Source of the DNA: Thermomonas sp. XSG
Lineage (GTDB): Bacteria > Pseudomonadota > Gammaproteobacteria > Xanthomonadales > Xanthomonadaceae
Length of the DNA stretch: 64,000 bases
Assembly: GCF_014678725.1 (NCBI RefSeq)
Contig: NZ_CP061497.1
Location: forward strand, 496,001-560,000
Direction of reading: 5' to 3'
The position numbers were made by a program, and so were the translations under genes. Of this stretch, positions 26,378 through 36,239 are shown piece after piece (the first letter of the stretch is position 1; each line of letters opens with the position of its first letter). Below the pieces are notes generated by a model, which did not search any database, was not told the DNA's origin, and saw only the letters and a program-made list of their open reading frames with translations.

Positions 26378-28516
26378 ATGTTCCAGCCGCAGCGCCCGCA
26401 CCTCCGCCGCCCATCCCCTGCTCCCCTGACCCTGGCCATCGGCTTGGCGCTGTGTGCGCCCGCTTTCGCGTCGGGGGTTGAGGACGACGCCAGCAAGCGG
26501 GACCCCGCCAAAGACGTGGACGCGGTCATCGTGGTCGGCCAGCGCTACCTGCCGGACTACCAGGTGCGCAACACCCGTGGTGCCACCAAGACCAACACCC
26601 CCCTGCTGGACGTGCCGCAGGCAGTCACCGTGGTAACCGACAAGCTGGTGGCCGACCAGGCCGTCACCAGCCTCAACGAGACCTTCCGCTACATGCCTGG
26701 CGTCGGCACCGCGCAGGGCGAAGGCAACCGCGACACTCCGGTCATGCGCGGCATCAGTTCCACCGGCGACTTCTATGTCGATGGCATCCGCGACGACGTG
26801 CAGTACTTCCGCGACGTCTACAACCTGGAGCGCGTCGAGGCCCTGAAGGGCCCCAGCGCGATGATTTTCGGCCGCGGGGGCACCGGCGGCGTCATCAACC
26901 GCGTCACCCGCATGGCCGACGGCATGAACCATCGCAGCGGCACCGTGCAGCTCGGCTCCAACCAGCGGCGACGCGGCACCTTGGACTTCGGGCAAGGCTT
27001 CGGCGAAACCGCAGGCTTTCGGGTCAATGCCGTGGTCGAGGATTCGCAGACTTTCCGCGACGATGGCTATCTGAAGCGGTACGGGGTGAATCCGTCGTTC
27101 AACTTCGATCCGGGCGATGCCACCCGCGTGGTGCTGGCCTACGAGCGTTTCCACGACGACCGCACCACCGACCGCGGCGTGCCCTCGTTCGACGGCCGTC
27201 CGCTGGATACCGATCCGGCGACCTTCTTCGGCAATCCGAAGCTGAGCAGGACCGAAGCCGACGTGGACGCCTTCGACGTCATCATCGACCACGCCTTCAG
27301 CGAAGGCCTGAACCTGCGCAACCACCTGCGCTGGGCCGACTACGACAAGTACTACCAGAACGTGTTCCCGAGCGCCGTGGATGCGACCGGCGCCAGCGTG
27401 ACGCTGGCCGCCTACCGCGCAGACACCACCCGCCGCAACCTGTTCAACCAGACCGACCTGGTCTGGGAAACCCGCAGCGGCGCGCTGCGCCATACCGTGC
27501 TGGCCGGGATCGAGCTGGGCCGGCAGGTGACCGACAACTTCCGCCAGACCGGTTACTTCGCGCCCGGCACCAACGTCGTGCCGATCGCCAGCCCCAACGT
27601 GGACGTGGCAATCGACTTCCACCAGAGCGCCACCGATGCCGACAACCATGGCGTCGCGCGCACCTCGGCGGTGTACCTGCAGGACCAGATCGAGTTCTCA
27701 CCCCAGTGGCAGGCGATCGTGGGCGTGCGCTTCGACAACTTCCGCGTGGATCTGCGCAACAACCGCAACGGGCAGTCGTTCCGCAGCGACGACAACCTGC
27801 TCTCGCCGCGCGCCGGGCTGGTGTACAAGCCGCTTGAGAACGTGTCCCTGTACGCCAGCCTCAGCAAGGCATTCCAGCCGCGCGCCGGGGACCAGTTGGC
27901 GTCGCTCAGCGCCAGCAATGCTTCGCTCGAGCCGGAAAGCTTCCGCAACCGCGAAATCGGCGCCAAGTGGGACATCCACAAGGACCTGCAGGCGAGCATC
28001 GCCGTCTACCGCCTCGACCGCAGCAACGTGGCAGTGACCGACCCCGCCGATTCGACCAGGATGCTGCTGGTCGACGGCCAGTACACCGAGGGCGTGGAGC
28101 TGGGCCTGGCCGGGCGCATCACCGATCGCTGGCAGGTCATGGGTGGCTACGCCTGGCAGTCCGGCGAGATCACCACCACGCAGTCGGCCACCGCGGTGGA
28201 AGGCAACCGGTTGGCGCAGCTGCCACGCCATTCGGCCTCGCTGTGGAACCGCTACGACTTCAGCGACAGGTTCGGTGCGGGCCTGGGAATCGTGTACCGC
28301 GGCGAGATCTACGCCAACGTGGACAACAAGGTGGCGCTGCCGGCCTTCACCCGCGTCGATGCAGCGGTCTACTGGACGCTCTCGCCGTCCCTGCAGCTCC
28401 AGCTCAACGTGGAGAACCTGGGCAACACCCGCTATTTCGCCAGCGCCCACAGCAACAACAACATCAGCCCGGGTGCGCCGCGCAGCGCATGGGTCAGCCT
28501 GAACTTCCGCTACTGA
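26378..28516 (+). CDS. TonB-dependent siderophore receptor
   Basis: 712 residues. Outer-membrane receptor of the catecholate/hydroxamate siderophore type (FiuA/FhuE/Cir-like class). Signal peptide ends near residue 32. It is followed by a plausible TonB-box region AVIVVGQRY, plug domain with NTPLLDVPQAVTVVTDKL, GVGTAQGEGNRDTPVMRGI and the PSAMIFGRGGTGGVINRVTR element. The 22-strand barrel ends in WVSLNFRY with a terminal aromatic. Start ATG 26378 has GAGGA 5 bases upstream and follows the Fur-like palindrome. It is followed by a PepSY-type membrane gene that may act on the imported iron complex. Confidence 0.93.
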   Translation: MFQPQRPHLRRPSPAPLTLAIGLALCAPAFASGVEDDASKRDPAKDVDAVIVVGQRYLPDYQVRNTRGATKTNTPLLDVPQAVTVVTDKLVADQAVTSLNETFRYMPGVGTAQGEGNRDTPVMRGISSTGDFYVDGIRDDVQYFRDVYNLERVEALKGPSAMIFGRGGTGGVINRVTRMADGMNHRSGTVQLGSNQRRRGTLDFGQGFGETAGFRVNAVVEDSQTFRDDGYLKRYGVNPSFNFDPGDATRVVLAYERFHDDRTTDRGVPSFDGRPLDTDPATFFGNPKLSRTEADVDAFDVIIDHAFSEGLNLRNHLRWADYDKYYQNVFPSAVDATGASVTLAAYRADTTRRNLFNQTDLVWETRSGALRHTVLAGIELGRQVTDNFRQTGYFAPGTNVVPIASPNVDVAIDFHQSATDADNHGVARTSAVYLQDQIEFSPQWQAIVGVRFDNFRVDLRNNRNGQSFRSDDNLLSPRAGLVYKPLENVSLYASLSKAFQPRAGDQLASLSASNASLEPESFRNREIGAKWDIHKDLQASIAVYRLDRSNVAVTDPADSTRMLLVDGQYTEGVELGLAGRITDRWQVMGGYAWQSGEITTTQSATAVEGNRLAQLPRHSASLWNRYDFSDRFGAGLGIVYRGEIYANVDNKVALPAFTRVDAAVYWTLSPSLQLQLNVENLGNTRYFASAHSNNNISPGAPRSAWVSLNFRY

Positions 28517-28524
28517 GTCGACCC

Positions 28525-29151
28525 ATGAGCCAGGACATTTCGGCACGTCGCCGCAATACCCGCTACCGCTGGATCCGCCAGCTGCACCTGTGGATCGGCG
28601 CCTGGGGCGCGCTGGCGGCGATCCTGTACGGCATCACCGGCCTGGTGATGAACCACCGCTTCGGCGACGGCGCCTGGCCGCAGGGCGAAAGCAGTGAGGC
28701 TGCACGGGCCGAGCTGGCGATTCCAGCGGCAGCACGAGCATCGCCCGAACAGCTGTCGCTGTGGCTGCGCAGCCACCAGCAGCTCGACGCCCAGGTCATT
28801 CGCAAGGGCGGACCGGGCGGCGGTGAAGGCAAGCCGGCGCCCAAGTGGACGCTGAGCGGCGGCAGCGCGGGCAGCTCGTGGGCGCTCGAATATGTCCCCG
28901 GCAACGAAAGCGCGACTCTCAAGCACAGCCGGCATTCGCCGCTGGCGGCGTTCAACCGCCTGCACAAGGCGGTTGGCGGCGGCCCGTTCTGGGTGCTGTT
29001 GGCCGACAGCTTCGCCGTCGGCATGTTGCTGCTTGGCGTTTCCGGAATCTGGATGTGGGCCCGCGGGCGCGGCTGGCGCGAGATGGCGTTCAGCGTGATG
29101 GGACTGTCCACCGTGGTGTTCGTCGCCGTCCTGGGACTGGCATTGGGCTAG
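28525..29151 (+). CDS. PepSY-associated transmembrane protein
   Basis: 208 residues with three membrane segments: LHLWIGAWGALAAILYGITG near residue 20, FWVLLADSFAVGMLLLGVSG near residue 155, and VVFVAVLGLALG at the end. A periplasmic loop lies between the first two. This is the layout of PepSY_TM proteins found beside siderophore receptors, some of which are proposed ferric-siderophore reductases (PiuB/FoxB-like, though those are longer). It begins 8 bases after the receptor stop, so co-transcription and Fur control are likely. Reductase function is inference. Confidence 0.75.
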   Translation: MSQDISARRRNTRYRWIRQLHLWIGAWGALAAILYGITGLVMNHRFGDGAWPQGESSEAARAELAIPAAARASPEQLSLWLRSHQQLDAQVIRKGGPGGGEGKPAPKWTLSGGSAGSSWALEYVPGNESATLKHSRHSPLAAFNRLHKAVGGGPFWVLLADSFAVGMLLLGVSGIWMWARGRGWREMAFSVMGLSTVVFVAVLGLALG

Positions 29152-29273
29152 CGTTCGACGGACGCGTACGGCTTCGCCGCATCAAAAAGAGGTGCGGCAC
29201 ATCCCTGTGCCGCAGCGACGTCAATTCCTTTGACGCCGCCTTTGACCTTGAAAGTCCCCAGGGGATGAGGGTT

Positions 29274-29297
29274 GATCAAAGCCGCCTGGCTTTGATC
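29274..29297. repeat. Hairpin overlapping hutD stop
   Basis: 10-bp perfect inverted repeat GATCAAAGCC (29274-29283) and its complement (29288-29297), 4-base loop, covering the stop codon of the hutD-like gene and lying between convergent genes. A second 9-bp hairpin is at 29193-29214. Neither has a T tract. Confidence 0.45.
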
Positions 29298-29958
29298 AGA
29301 CCTCGCCCTGCTCTACAACCCGCGCCAGCAGGAGTTCGCCGGCCCCGTCCAGCGCAAACCGTGTGCGTACACGATGGCCGCGAAGGATCGCGGTGTCGCC
29401 CGGCGCCATGACGCCGGGCCCGGCTAGACCGGGAAAATGCGCCTGCCCGGCCAGCAGATGCGCCACCCAGGTTTCCCCCGGGTCGGCAAACAGCACCATC
29501 GCTCCGGCCAGCGGCCGCCGCCAGAGCTGGACGTCGGCATGACCGCGCTTCCACATCAGGTTGAAGTCACGGCTGGGGCCGTCGACCAGTTGTCCCACCA
29601 GCGGGCGCTCGCCGGCGAACCGCTGCATCCCGCAAGGCGGCAACAGATCGCGCACGTCGCCATCGTCGAAACGCAGGCGCATGCCCTCGCCTTCCAGCAG
29701 CACCAGCGCGCGCTCCACGCCCGGAAATGTCGAAAAGGGGGCGTCGGTTTCCACTTCCGCGAGAGACACCCGCCAATTCCAGTCGTCGGCATCCGGGCAC
29801 CGGAAGACTTCCGAGGTCCACCCCGCACCGTTCTTCCAGCGCATGCGCCGGTAGTCCTGCGCGCGCAGGACCGTGGTTGCCGGCGCCGTCGCCATTCCCG
29901 TCATCGCCGCAGTATCGCCGGCCAGCGAAGGGCCGGCGACGACGCGCTCTGCATTCAT
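29296..29958 (-). CDS. hutD: HutD-family cupin protein
   Basis: 220 residues. HutD/Ves family: YRRMRWKNGAGWTSEVFRCP near residues 40-60 and WRVSLAEVETDAPFSTFPGVERALVLLEGEGMRL are family hallmarks (only short parts quoted as diagnostic: RMRWKNGAGWT, VSLAEVETDAPFS). Named for association with histidine utilisation, but no hut genes are near. Biochemical role not established; P. fluorescens HutD binds urocanate/formimino-glutamate. Start ATG 29958 overlaps the stop of the upstream comEA-like gene (ATGA). Later in-frame ATGs (29904, 29895) are alternatives. Confidence 0.8.
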   Translation of the reverse strand: MNAERVVAGPSLAGDTAAMTGMATAPATTVLRAQDYRRMRWKNGAGWTSEVFRCPDADDWNWRVSLAEVETDAPFSTFPGVERALVLLEGEGMRLRFDDGDVRDLLPPCGMQRFAGERPLVGQLVDGPSRDFNLMWKRGHADVQLWRRPLAGAMVLFADPGETWVAHLLAGQAHFPGLAGPGVMAPGDTAILRGHRVRTRFALDGAGELLLARVVEQGEV

Positions 29959-30302
29959 CGGCGCACGACCCGCTGCGGCGCCACCTTCCGGATCGGGGCA
30001 TTCGCAGTCTTCGGAGCAACCCGCGGCGCGCCCACCACGATCCGGTCGCGATTCCTCTCCACGGTCTTCAACCCGATGCCCTTGACCAGCGCCAGCTGCT
30101 CGGCGCTGCGGAACGCGCCATTGGACTTGCGGTAGTCGACGATCGCCTGGGCCTTGGCAGGACCGACGTTCACCAACACGCGGTCGATGGTGCCGGCATC
30201 GGCGGTATTGATGTTGACCGTCTCGCCGGCGGCGGCGGTGCCCGCCAGGGCGAAGCACAGGACCAGCGGGGCGAGCAGATTGGTCAGTGACTTGATGTTC
30301 AT
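29955..30302 (-). CDS. ComEA-family helix-hairpin-helix protein
   Basis: 115 residues. Signal peptide about 1-26 (LLAPLVLCFALAGTAAAGE) then the ComEA core VNINTADAGTIDRVL, VGPAKAQAIVDYRKSNGAF and LALVKGIGLKTVERN, with two helix-hairpin-helix elements. A short basic tail follows. Exported DNA-binding protein; in naturally competent bacteria ComEA pulls incoming DNA into the periplasm. Start ATG 30302 is the one immediately before the signal peptide. It is the first gene of a pair with hutD. Confidence 0.88.
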   Translation of the reverse strand: MNIKSLTNLLAPLVLCFALAGTAAAGETVNINTADAGTIDRVLVNVGPAKAQAIVDYRKSNGAFRSAEQLALVKGIGLKTVERNRDRIVVGAPRVAPKTANAPIRKVAPQRVVRR

Positions 30303-30501
30303 GGGATGGCTCCTTGGGTTGGGATCTGTAGCCGGATCGCACGTCTTGCGCCGGTGTGTGCAGATTGCCAACCGCGACAGGGACAGCCTATCGGCCGCCG
30401 TCCCGGCGCGCGTCGGGATTACCACCCGGTTCTGGGTAGGAAAAGTCTGATCCGATGCGCCTGCAACGTCGACACGCGGGGGATGCTTCTCCGCGCGGCG
30501 C

Positions 30502-30507
30502 TACAAT
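30502..30507 (+). promoter_or_regulatory. Candidate -10 element (TACAAT) for M20 peptidase gene
   Basis: TACAAT 37 bases before the ATG in a GC-rich region; no good -35 seen at the right spacing. The rest of the 241-base divergent interval between comEA and the peptidase gene shows nothing recognisable. Confidence 0.4.
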
Positions 30508-30543
30508 GGCCCCTTCAGATCAATGCCCGGAGACAGGCACGCC

Positions 30544-32052
30544 ATGCACACCGCCCCCTTCGACGCCAACCGGATCCGCGACTTCGTCGGCGCCAAGTGG
30601 GATGCCGAAATCGTCCCGCAGCTGGTCGACTACATCCGCATCCCCAACAAGTCGCCGATGTTCGACGCCGACTGGGTGCAGAACGGCCACATGGATCGCG
30701 CGGTGGCGCTGATGGAAACCTGGGCCAAGGCGCAGGGCATCCCGGGCATGCAGCTGGAAGTGGTGCGGCTGGAAGGCCGCACGCCGCTGATCTTCATCGA
30801 CATCCCCGCCGCCAACGGCGGCCGCAACGACGACTGCGTGCTGCTCTACGGCCACCTCGACAAGCAGCCGGAAATGACCGGCTGGGACGAGGGCAAGGGC
30901 CCGTGGGAGCCGGTGCTGGAAGGCGACCGCCTGTACGGCCGCGGCGGCGCCGACGACGGTTACGCGATCTTCGGCTCGCTGACCGCGGTGATGGCGCTGC
31001 AGGCGCAGGGCGCGGCGCACGCGCGCTGCGTGGTGCTGATCGAGGCCTGCGAGGAGTCCGGCAGCTACGACCTGCCCTTCTACGTGGACCACCTGGCCGA
31101 GCGCATCGGCAAGCCCTCGCTGGTGGTGTGCCTGGACTCCGGCTGCGGCAATTACGAACAGCTGTGGTGCACCACCTCGCTGCGCGGCTTGGCCGGCGGC
31201 AACCTCACGGTCAAGGTGCTCAGCGAAGGCGTGCACTCGGGCGATGCGTCCGGCATCGTGCCTTCGAGCTTCCGCATCATCCGCGACCTGCTCTCGCGCA
31301 TCGAGGACGAGGACACCGGCCGCGTGCTGATCGAGGGCATGCACGTGGACATCCCGGCCGAGCGCCGTGCACAGGCCGCCAAGGTGGCCGAAGTGCTGGG
31401 TGACGAGGTGTTCGACAAGTTCCCGTTCCTGCCCGGCATGTCGCCGATGGCCAGCGACCGCACCGAACTGGTACTCAACCGCACCTGGCGGCCGGCGCTG
31501 TCGATCACCGGCGTGGACGGCATCCCGCCGCTGGCCTCGGCCGGCAACGTGCTGCGCCCGCATACCGCACTGAAGCTCAGCCTGCGCCTGCCCCCGACCC
31601 TGGACGGCAAACGCGGCGGCGAGCTGCTGCAGGAAGCCCTGCTGAAGGACCCGCCCTACGGCGCGGAGGTCAGCCTGAAGCTGGAGAAGGCGAGCACGGG
31701 CTGGAACGCGCCGGCGCTGGCCCCGTGGCTGGAAGCGGCCATCGACCAGTCCAGCCAGGAATTCTTCGGCAAGCCCGCCATGTACATGGGCGAAGGCGGC
31801 ACCATCCCCTTCATGGGCATGCTGGGCGAGAAGTTCCCCGGCGCGCAGTTCATGATCACCGGCGTGCTGGGTCCGCATTCCAACGCCCACGGCCCCAACG
31901 AGTTCCTGCACATCCCGATGGGCAAGGCGGTCACCGCCTGCGTGGCCCGCGTGATGGCGGAGCACAATGCGGCCAGCCTGCGTGGCGAGACCACCGGGGT
32001 GGCGGCGGCAGCGGTCAATTCGTTTGCGGATACGCTGGGCGGTTGCTGCTGA
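30544..32052 (+). CDS. M20-family metallopeptidase (dipeptidase-like)
   Basis: 502 residues. M20 zinc peptidase of the CNDP/ArgE-like type. Metal-site motifs: YGHLDKQPE (His104, Asp106), RGGADDGYA (Asp137), EACEESGSYD (catalytic Glu170/171 pair) and GPHSNAHGPNEF near the C-terminus with the last His ligand. The lid/dimerisation domain includes SEGVHSGDASGIVP. No signal peptide, so cytoplasmic. Likely hydrolyses dipeptides. A GGAGA sequence precedes the ATG by about 10 bases. Confidence 0.93.
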   Translation: MHTAPFDANRIRDFVGAKWDAEIVPQLVDYIRIPNKSPMFDADWVQNGHMDRAVALMETWAKAQGIPGMQLEVVRLEGRTPLIFIDIPAANGGRNDDCVLLYGHLDKQPEMTGWDEGKGPWEPVLEGDRLYGRGGADDGYAIFGSLTAVMALQAQGAAHARCVVLIEACEESGSYDLPFYVDHLAERIGKPSLVVCLDSGCGNYEQLWCTTSLRGLAGGNLTVKVLSEGVHSGDASGIVPSSFRIIRDLLSRIEDEDTGRVLIEGMHVDIPAERRAQAAKVAEVLGDEVFDKFPFLPGMSPMASDRTELVLNRTWRPALSITGVDGIPPLASAGNVLRPHTALKLSLRLPPTLDGKRGGELLQEALLKDPPYGAEVSLKLEKASTGWNAPALAPWLEAAIDQSSQEFFGKPAMYMGEGGTIPFMGMLGEKFPGAQFMITGVLGPHSNAHGPNEFLHIPMGKAVTACVARVMAEHNAASLRGETTGVAAAAVNSFADTLGGCC

Positions 32053-32079
32053 TTCCGCTTCGCTAGGCATGCTGGAACC

Positions 32080-32113
32080 AACAACAAACCCGCCTTTCGG
32101 CGGGTTTGTTGTT
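32080..32113. terminator. Bidirectional intrinsic terminator
   Basis: 15-bp perfect stem (32080-32094 with 32099-32113), 4-base loop. It is flanked by A-rich and T-rich sides, so it can serve both the M20 gene (+) and the convergent pilE operon (-). Confidence 0.9.
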
Positions 32114-32131
32114 TGTCGCGGTTGCCGGGAT

Positions 32132-32536
32132 TTACCAACAGCCCGAGGTAGTCGGGGACTTGGTGCCGGCCTGATTCACTGACAGGGTGCCGCAGGAATC
32201 TCCGCTCTGCGCACCTTGGGGGGAGGCAGCTATCGTATAGGTCTTCGCCGCCAGGTTGTTCACCGCAAAAGCGTAGTATTCACGCGCCTTTGGCTCGCAG
32301 ATGGACGTAAGCGTTGCCGCTGATGGCGTTCCGGCTGCGTTGTAGGCCATGGAGGTGGTGTAGAAACGCTCCATCTGCTGAGCAGCCGCCAATGCACAGG
32401 CCGCTCCTGCAGCACGCCGCGTTTTGCGCATGTGCTCGTTGTAGGAGGGCAAGGCGATACTGGCAAGGATGCCAATGATGGCCACCACGACCATGAGCTC
32501 GATCAGGGTGAAACCGCCGGCCTTCGGGCTGCGCAT
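32132..32536 (-). CDS. pilE: Type IV pilin PilE-like minor pilin
   Basis: About 134 residues. Type IVa prepilin: short basic leader MRSPKAGG, cleavage before [20 protein letters not shown] (N-methylated Phe, Glu5 present), then a globular domain with two to three cysteines (C-terminal disulphide loop ending SGCW). ATG 32536 is chosen because AAGGAG lies 6 bases upstream; ATG 32563, with GGAGGG 10 bases upstream, would give a 17-residue leader. Last gene of the fimT-pilV-pilW-pilX-pilY1-pilE operon; minor pilins of this set prime pilus assembly and display PilY1. Confidence 0.9.
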   Translation of the reverse strand: MRSPKAGGFTLIELMVVVAIIGILASIALPSYNEHMRKTRRAAGAACALAAAQQMERFYTTSMAYNAAGTPSAATLTSICEPKAREYYAFAVNNLAAKTYTIAASPQGAQSGDSCGTLSVNQAGTKSPTTSGCW

Positions 32537-32568
32537 GAAGAACTCCTTTGTCTTGGTCGTCATGGCGC

Positions 32569-35500
32569 TCAATCCCTCCTGATCTCGCGCCAGGAAACCG
32601 GCGACCACTCCTTGCCGACGATCCCGCCGGAACCGGGCTTTTCACCCGCATTGGTGCCACCCACGACCAACTTGCCATCCAGAATGATCGGCAAGGTGGG
32701 CATGCCCACACCGAAGTTCACTGAACCCACGGGCACACCACCGATGCTCTGATCCGTGGTGTCTCCGTCCTTGTCGAGATCGAAGAAGGACTTGCCCGCG
32801 CTGGTCCCCGTGAACGCATCGAGGGCGTTGATATAGCCTGACCCGGAAGCTTCACACGCATCACCCTCTGGAATCATGCTGGCCGTGACCAGGATGTTGG
32901 AGACCAGCTGCGCATCCTGCACGATCCGCTCGCCCTTGCCCGGCAGATCCATGTACCAGCCATTGTAGGTGGCAGCCAGATCCGTCTTGGCTTCGAAGGT
33001 GCGCACGGGATAACCATCCTGGGTGGCCCCAGTGTTGATGATCGAGCGCTTCTTCAGCTGTCCATGCGTCACAGTGGAACCCGTATCGATGATGCCGTAC
33101 ATGCCTTGGGTACCCGGAACCTTGTCGTCAGCCTCGGTCGTAGTCATGTAACTGCCAGTCCCGAAGAACACCCACCGCTTGTAGGTCCGGGGATCTGTCG
33201 CCACCGTCACGCCTCCGGTGATCGGCTGCACGGCACCAGTGCCGTTGGCGGTACGCGCGGTGAACATCTTGGTTACCGTCCAGCTGGCCGGCGAGGCGCT
33301 GCTCATGTCGAACTTCCAGACATTGCCCAAACGGTCACCCGCATACGCATAAGCCAGCGTCCTGCCGTCGCGCCCCAGGATGCCAGTGGGCGCCGAAAGA
33401 CCATTCGGGTTCGCGGCATCTCCTGCTCCAGTGTCGATCTCCCTGATGATGGCGCCGGTTGCTGGATTGATCACGAACAAAACGGCCCGGTTGTTGGTGC
33501 TGTTCACCCCGTTCCCCACGATCGCCGCCACCGAGCCTCCGCCCACGCGGGCCAGGATCGGCCGCCCGGTCACCAAGCCCATGTTGGCATTACCGCCGCC
33601 AATCTCCCACTTCACGTCCCCCGTGCCGAAGGCAGCGGGATTGGTGACGTCGAGACCAAACAAACCCTTGCCACCGCGACCCATTGCACCAACCAGATAG
33701 TTCTTGTTGGGCGTCAGCTTGCGGTTGGTCACAACCACCGGCCCGTCAACAAACCACTTGTGGGTGTAGTCGCCCCGGCTCAGCTGGCTCAGGTCGCCCA
33801 GGTTCACCAATCCAGGAATATAAGCGAACTGCTCGACGCCAGTGTCGGCATCGAAAGCGTGCAACATGCCGTCGTTGGCGCCCACGTACAGGGTTTTGGT
33901 GTCGTCGACATACGCAGGCGACGAATTGACGATGTCGCCCAGCACCGTGCTTGCACGATTCCGCAGCAGCCCGCCATTGCGTTCTTCCAGTGCCCCGTCG
34001 CCCTTGATATAGGCGGCATTTTCGGAGCCGGTGACCGGATAATCGACAGGCCCACCCGGCCTGGCCAGCGCGGAGAGTTGCGTGGAAGTCGGGAAGGTGT
34101 CGCCAGACCCCGCATTGAAGGTGAACACCTTGCGGCTTGCCGCGGCCGGAACTGTTGCCGACCACGCCTGTACAGAGGGCTCGCTGTTTGCATCGAGCGT
34201 CCACGCCTTCACGGCGCCAGTCCAGAGACCGGACACATAGCTGGCGTTGAATACCTTGCCGCCCGTCTTGATGGAGGCCGCATTGGTGGCGACGTTCGAG
34301 AAGGAGCTGGTTCGTTGGGCGATCGCAGCCAACGCCTTGGCCAGACCGCTTGTGAATTCCTTGGGGTTGCTGGCGGAAACGAAAGATCCCCGACCGTTGA
34401 CCGCTGCATGCAACAGGTCGTCAATATTGGCAGCACGGTCGTCACCCGGCTGCGGCCACGCGGGGTTGGCCGGTACGTCGCCAACACTGGACCAGCCCAT
34501 CGACGTTTTCAGACCGATGGAAATCCCAAAGGTCACCATATGCTGCCAGAACGCGGGATCAGCCTGTGTGGTGGGAACGTTATTGGCGAGGTCGCGAAGA
34601 TCGGTCTTCCAGTAGTACATGGCCACGTCGGCCAATGTATTGGAGTCCGCACCGGCATACGGCGCCCCCGGACTATATTGATAACTTTCGCCCTTGGGGC
34701 CGGTAATCAAGCTTCCCGCGGTGTTGTCGGCGTTCCCAACCGACGAACCTGCACCGTTCCAGTAGCCGTCAGTGGTCAGAATCGAGAAGTTCTGGCGGCA
34801 TGAGTACTGGTTGGACCCTGCCTCGGGCCCATAGGGACCGGAGGTGGTCGTATCCTGAAAATACTTGCCCGCATTTTCAAGAATGTTACGCAACGGCGTT
34901 CCGTTGTTAGCGCTTGCCGCGAACAACCGGCGATACCAGGTGGTACGGCTCGTAGTGGCAGGCGTCACATTGTCGACAAATCGCCCGTCGTTCCCGTCCC
35001 CGACGGGAATGTCGAAATTGGTACTTCCGTTCTGGTGCAGGCTGCGGTAGCCAACGCGCACCTTGTTACCCAACGGGCGGAAGGCTTCGGCGGCGCCGGC
35101 CTTTGCTGCCTTGATGCGGGTGCGATGGAAGGAATACCACGTAGCAAAATTGGTTTTTTCGTCCGCCACCGAGCGACCGGTAGGCGCATTCGGCGTAGGA
35201 GGGGTGGCAGGCGTGCAGTTGATCCAGCCCCAAGTGCCAGCGCTTCCGCCGTCACAGCTGTTGGTTCGACTCCAAGTGCCCCACAGACTATAATCCGCAT
35301 CGCTGTTGGTATTGTTCCAGCGCTTTGCAACTATGCTGTAATTACCGGACAGGGCTGAATTAACCGAACAGGTATCGGTATCTCCCGCATTCACCTGCCC
35401 TGAACAAACCAAGGAACTGTCAGGCGCATAGACCCAGTACAAAACGCTTCTGGAACTGTTGGGAGATTTAATATTGAGAACAAGTTTATCGCCAGCAGAA

Positions 35501-36231
35501 TGTCCCGATACCGGGTGGGTGTTGCTTCCCGATCCCCGAACAGTCCCGCTGGAGGGCGAGATGGCGGAATTGCCCGAGGTAGCGACGATTTTGCCGTACT
35601 CCCCTCGCAAGACATCAACGCCGCCTGAAATAATCTGATACCGATGATAGTTTTCGACATTGGAAAGATAGGACAAACTCGTTTCGGCGGTATCCTTTGG
35701 AACGTAGAACGTCTGCGTGTTATTGGAAAGATTCCTGCTGCCGCCGGAACTGCCGTTACCATCGTTGCTGGCGTAGTTGTCGCTGCTATACGCAGAGGTA
35801 TAGCTAGTGCCACCACTCAGGCGATTACCATTCGCCCCCATCCAGGGCTGATAGGTAACTGAGGGGTTGTAATAGAGCGAGTTGGTAATGTAGTTCTGCT
35901 CGTACATCGCAGAGTTTCCAGTACTCTCACTATCCTTGCTGGTGCCCGTTGTGATGCCATTGGCGTCCGGACCATCACTGAAATTCCCGGAACCGGTAAT
36001 TTGAGCGATGTCCTGATTATTCATGTTACGCCACGCCATCGAACCTGAATCATCCAGGATAAACAGGATGTTCGGCGCCACCTTGTTGCCGGTGGTCAAC
36101 GGTTCGTCCGGAATGGTGATGCCCGCACTGACCGGCAATGCCAGCAAGGTAGCGAGGCAGGCTGCGGGTGCCACCCACCAAGGTTGCGTCGCTGCGAAAT
36201 ACTTACGGGCTTGAACGACTCGGGTCTTCAT
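32569..36231 (-). CDS. pilY1: PilY1/PilC-type pilus tip adhesin and assembly factor
   Basis: About 1220 residues. Signal peptide 1-36 (ending LPVSA), then a von Willebrand A-like segment beginning [12 protein letters not shown] (MIDAS DxSxS at 61-65). A long variable Ser/Asn/Gly-rich region comes next. The C-terminal half is the conserved PilC/PilY1 beta-propeller ([40 protein letters not shown]). An Asp-rich, probably Ca-binding loop [10 protein letters not shown] lies near the C-terminus. PilY1 sits at the pilus tip, counters PilT retraction and acts in adhesion and surface sensing. ATG 36231 was chosen; an alternative GTG at 36243 overlaps the pilX stop. Bases about 35250-36100 have markedly lower GC than the surroundings. 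Confidence 0.93.
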   Translation of the reverse strand: MKTRVVQARKYFAATQPWWVAPAACLATLLALPVSAGITIPDEPLTTGNKVAPNILFILDDSGSMAWRNMNNQDIAQITGSGNFSDGPDANGITTGTSKDSESTGNSAMYEQNYITNSLYYNPSVTYQPWMGANGNRLSGGTSYTSAYSSDNYASNDGNGSSGGSRNLSNNTQTFYVPKDTAETSLSYLSNVENYHRYQIISGGVDVLRGEYGKIVATSGNSAISPSSGTVRGSGSNTHPVSGHSAGDKLVLNIKSPNSSRSVLYWVYAPDSSLVCSGQVNAGDTDTCSVNSALSGNYSIVAKRWNNTNSDADYSLWGTWSRTNSCDGGSAGTWGWINCTPATPPTPNAPTGRSVADEKTNFATWYSFHRTRIKAAKAGAAEAFRPLGNKVRVGYRSLHQNGSTNFDIPVGDGNDGRFVDNVTPATTSRTTWYRRLFAASANNGTPLRNILENAGKYFQDTTTSGPYGPEAGSNQYSCRQNFSILTTDGYWNGAGSSVGNADNTAGSLITGPKGESYQYSPGAPYAGADSNTLADVAMYYWKTDLRDLANNVPTTQADPAFWQHMVTFGISIGLKTSMGWSSVGDVPANPAWPQPGDDRAANIDDLLHAAVNGRGSFVSASNPKEFTSGLAKALAAIAQRTSSFSNVATNAASIKTGGKVFNASYVSGLWTGAVKAWTLDANSEPSVQAWSATVPAAASRKVFTFNAGSGDTFPTSTQLSALARPGGPVDYPVTGSENAAYIKGDGALEERNGGLLRNRASTVLGDIVNSSPAYVDDTKTLYVGANDGMLHAFDADTGVEQFAYIPGLVNLGDLSQLSRGDYTHKWFVDGPVVVTNRKLTPNKNYLVGAMGRGGKGLFGLDVTNPAAFGTGDVKWEIGGGNANMGLVTGRPILARVGGGSVAAIVGNGVNSTNNRAVLFVINPATGAIIREIDTGAGDAANPNGLSAPTGILGRDGRTLAYAYAGDRLGNVWKFDMSSASPASWTVTKMFTARTANGTGAVQPITGGVTVATDPRTYKRWVFFGTGSYMTTTEADDKVPGTQGMYGIIDTGSTVTHGQLKKRSIINTGATQDGYPVRTFEAKTDLAATYNGWYMDLPGKGERIVQDAQLVSNILVTASMIPEGDACEASGSGYINALDAFTGTSAGKSFFDLDKDGDTTDQSIGGVPVGSVNFGVGMPTLPIILDGKLVVGGTNAGEKPGSGGIVGKEWSPVSWREIRRD

Positions 36232-36239
36232 GGCGGCGC

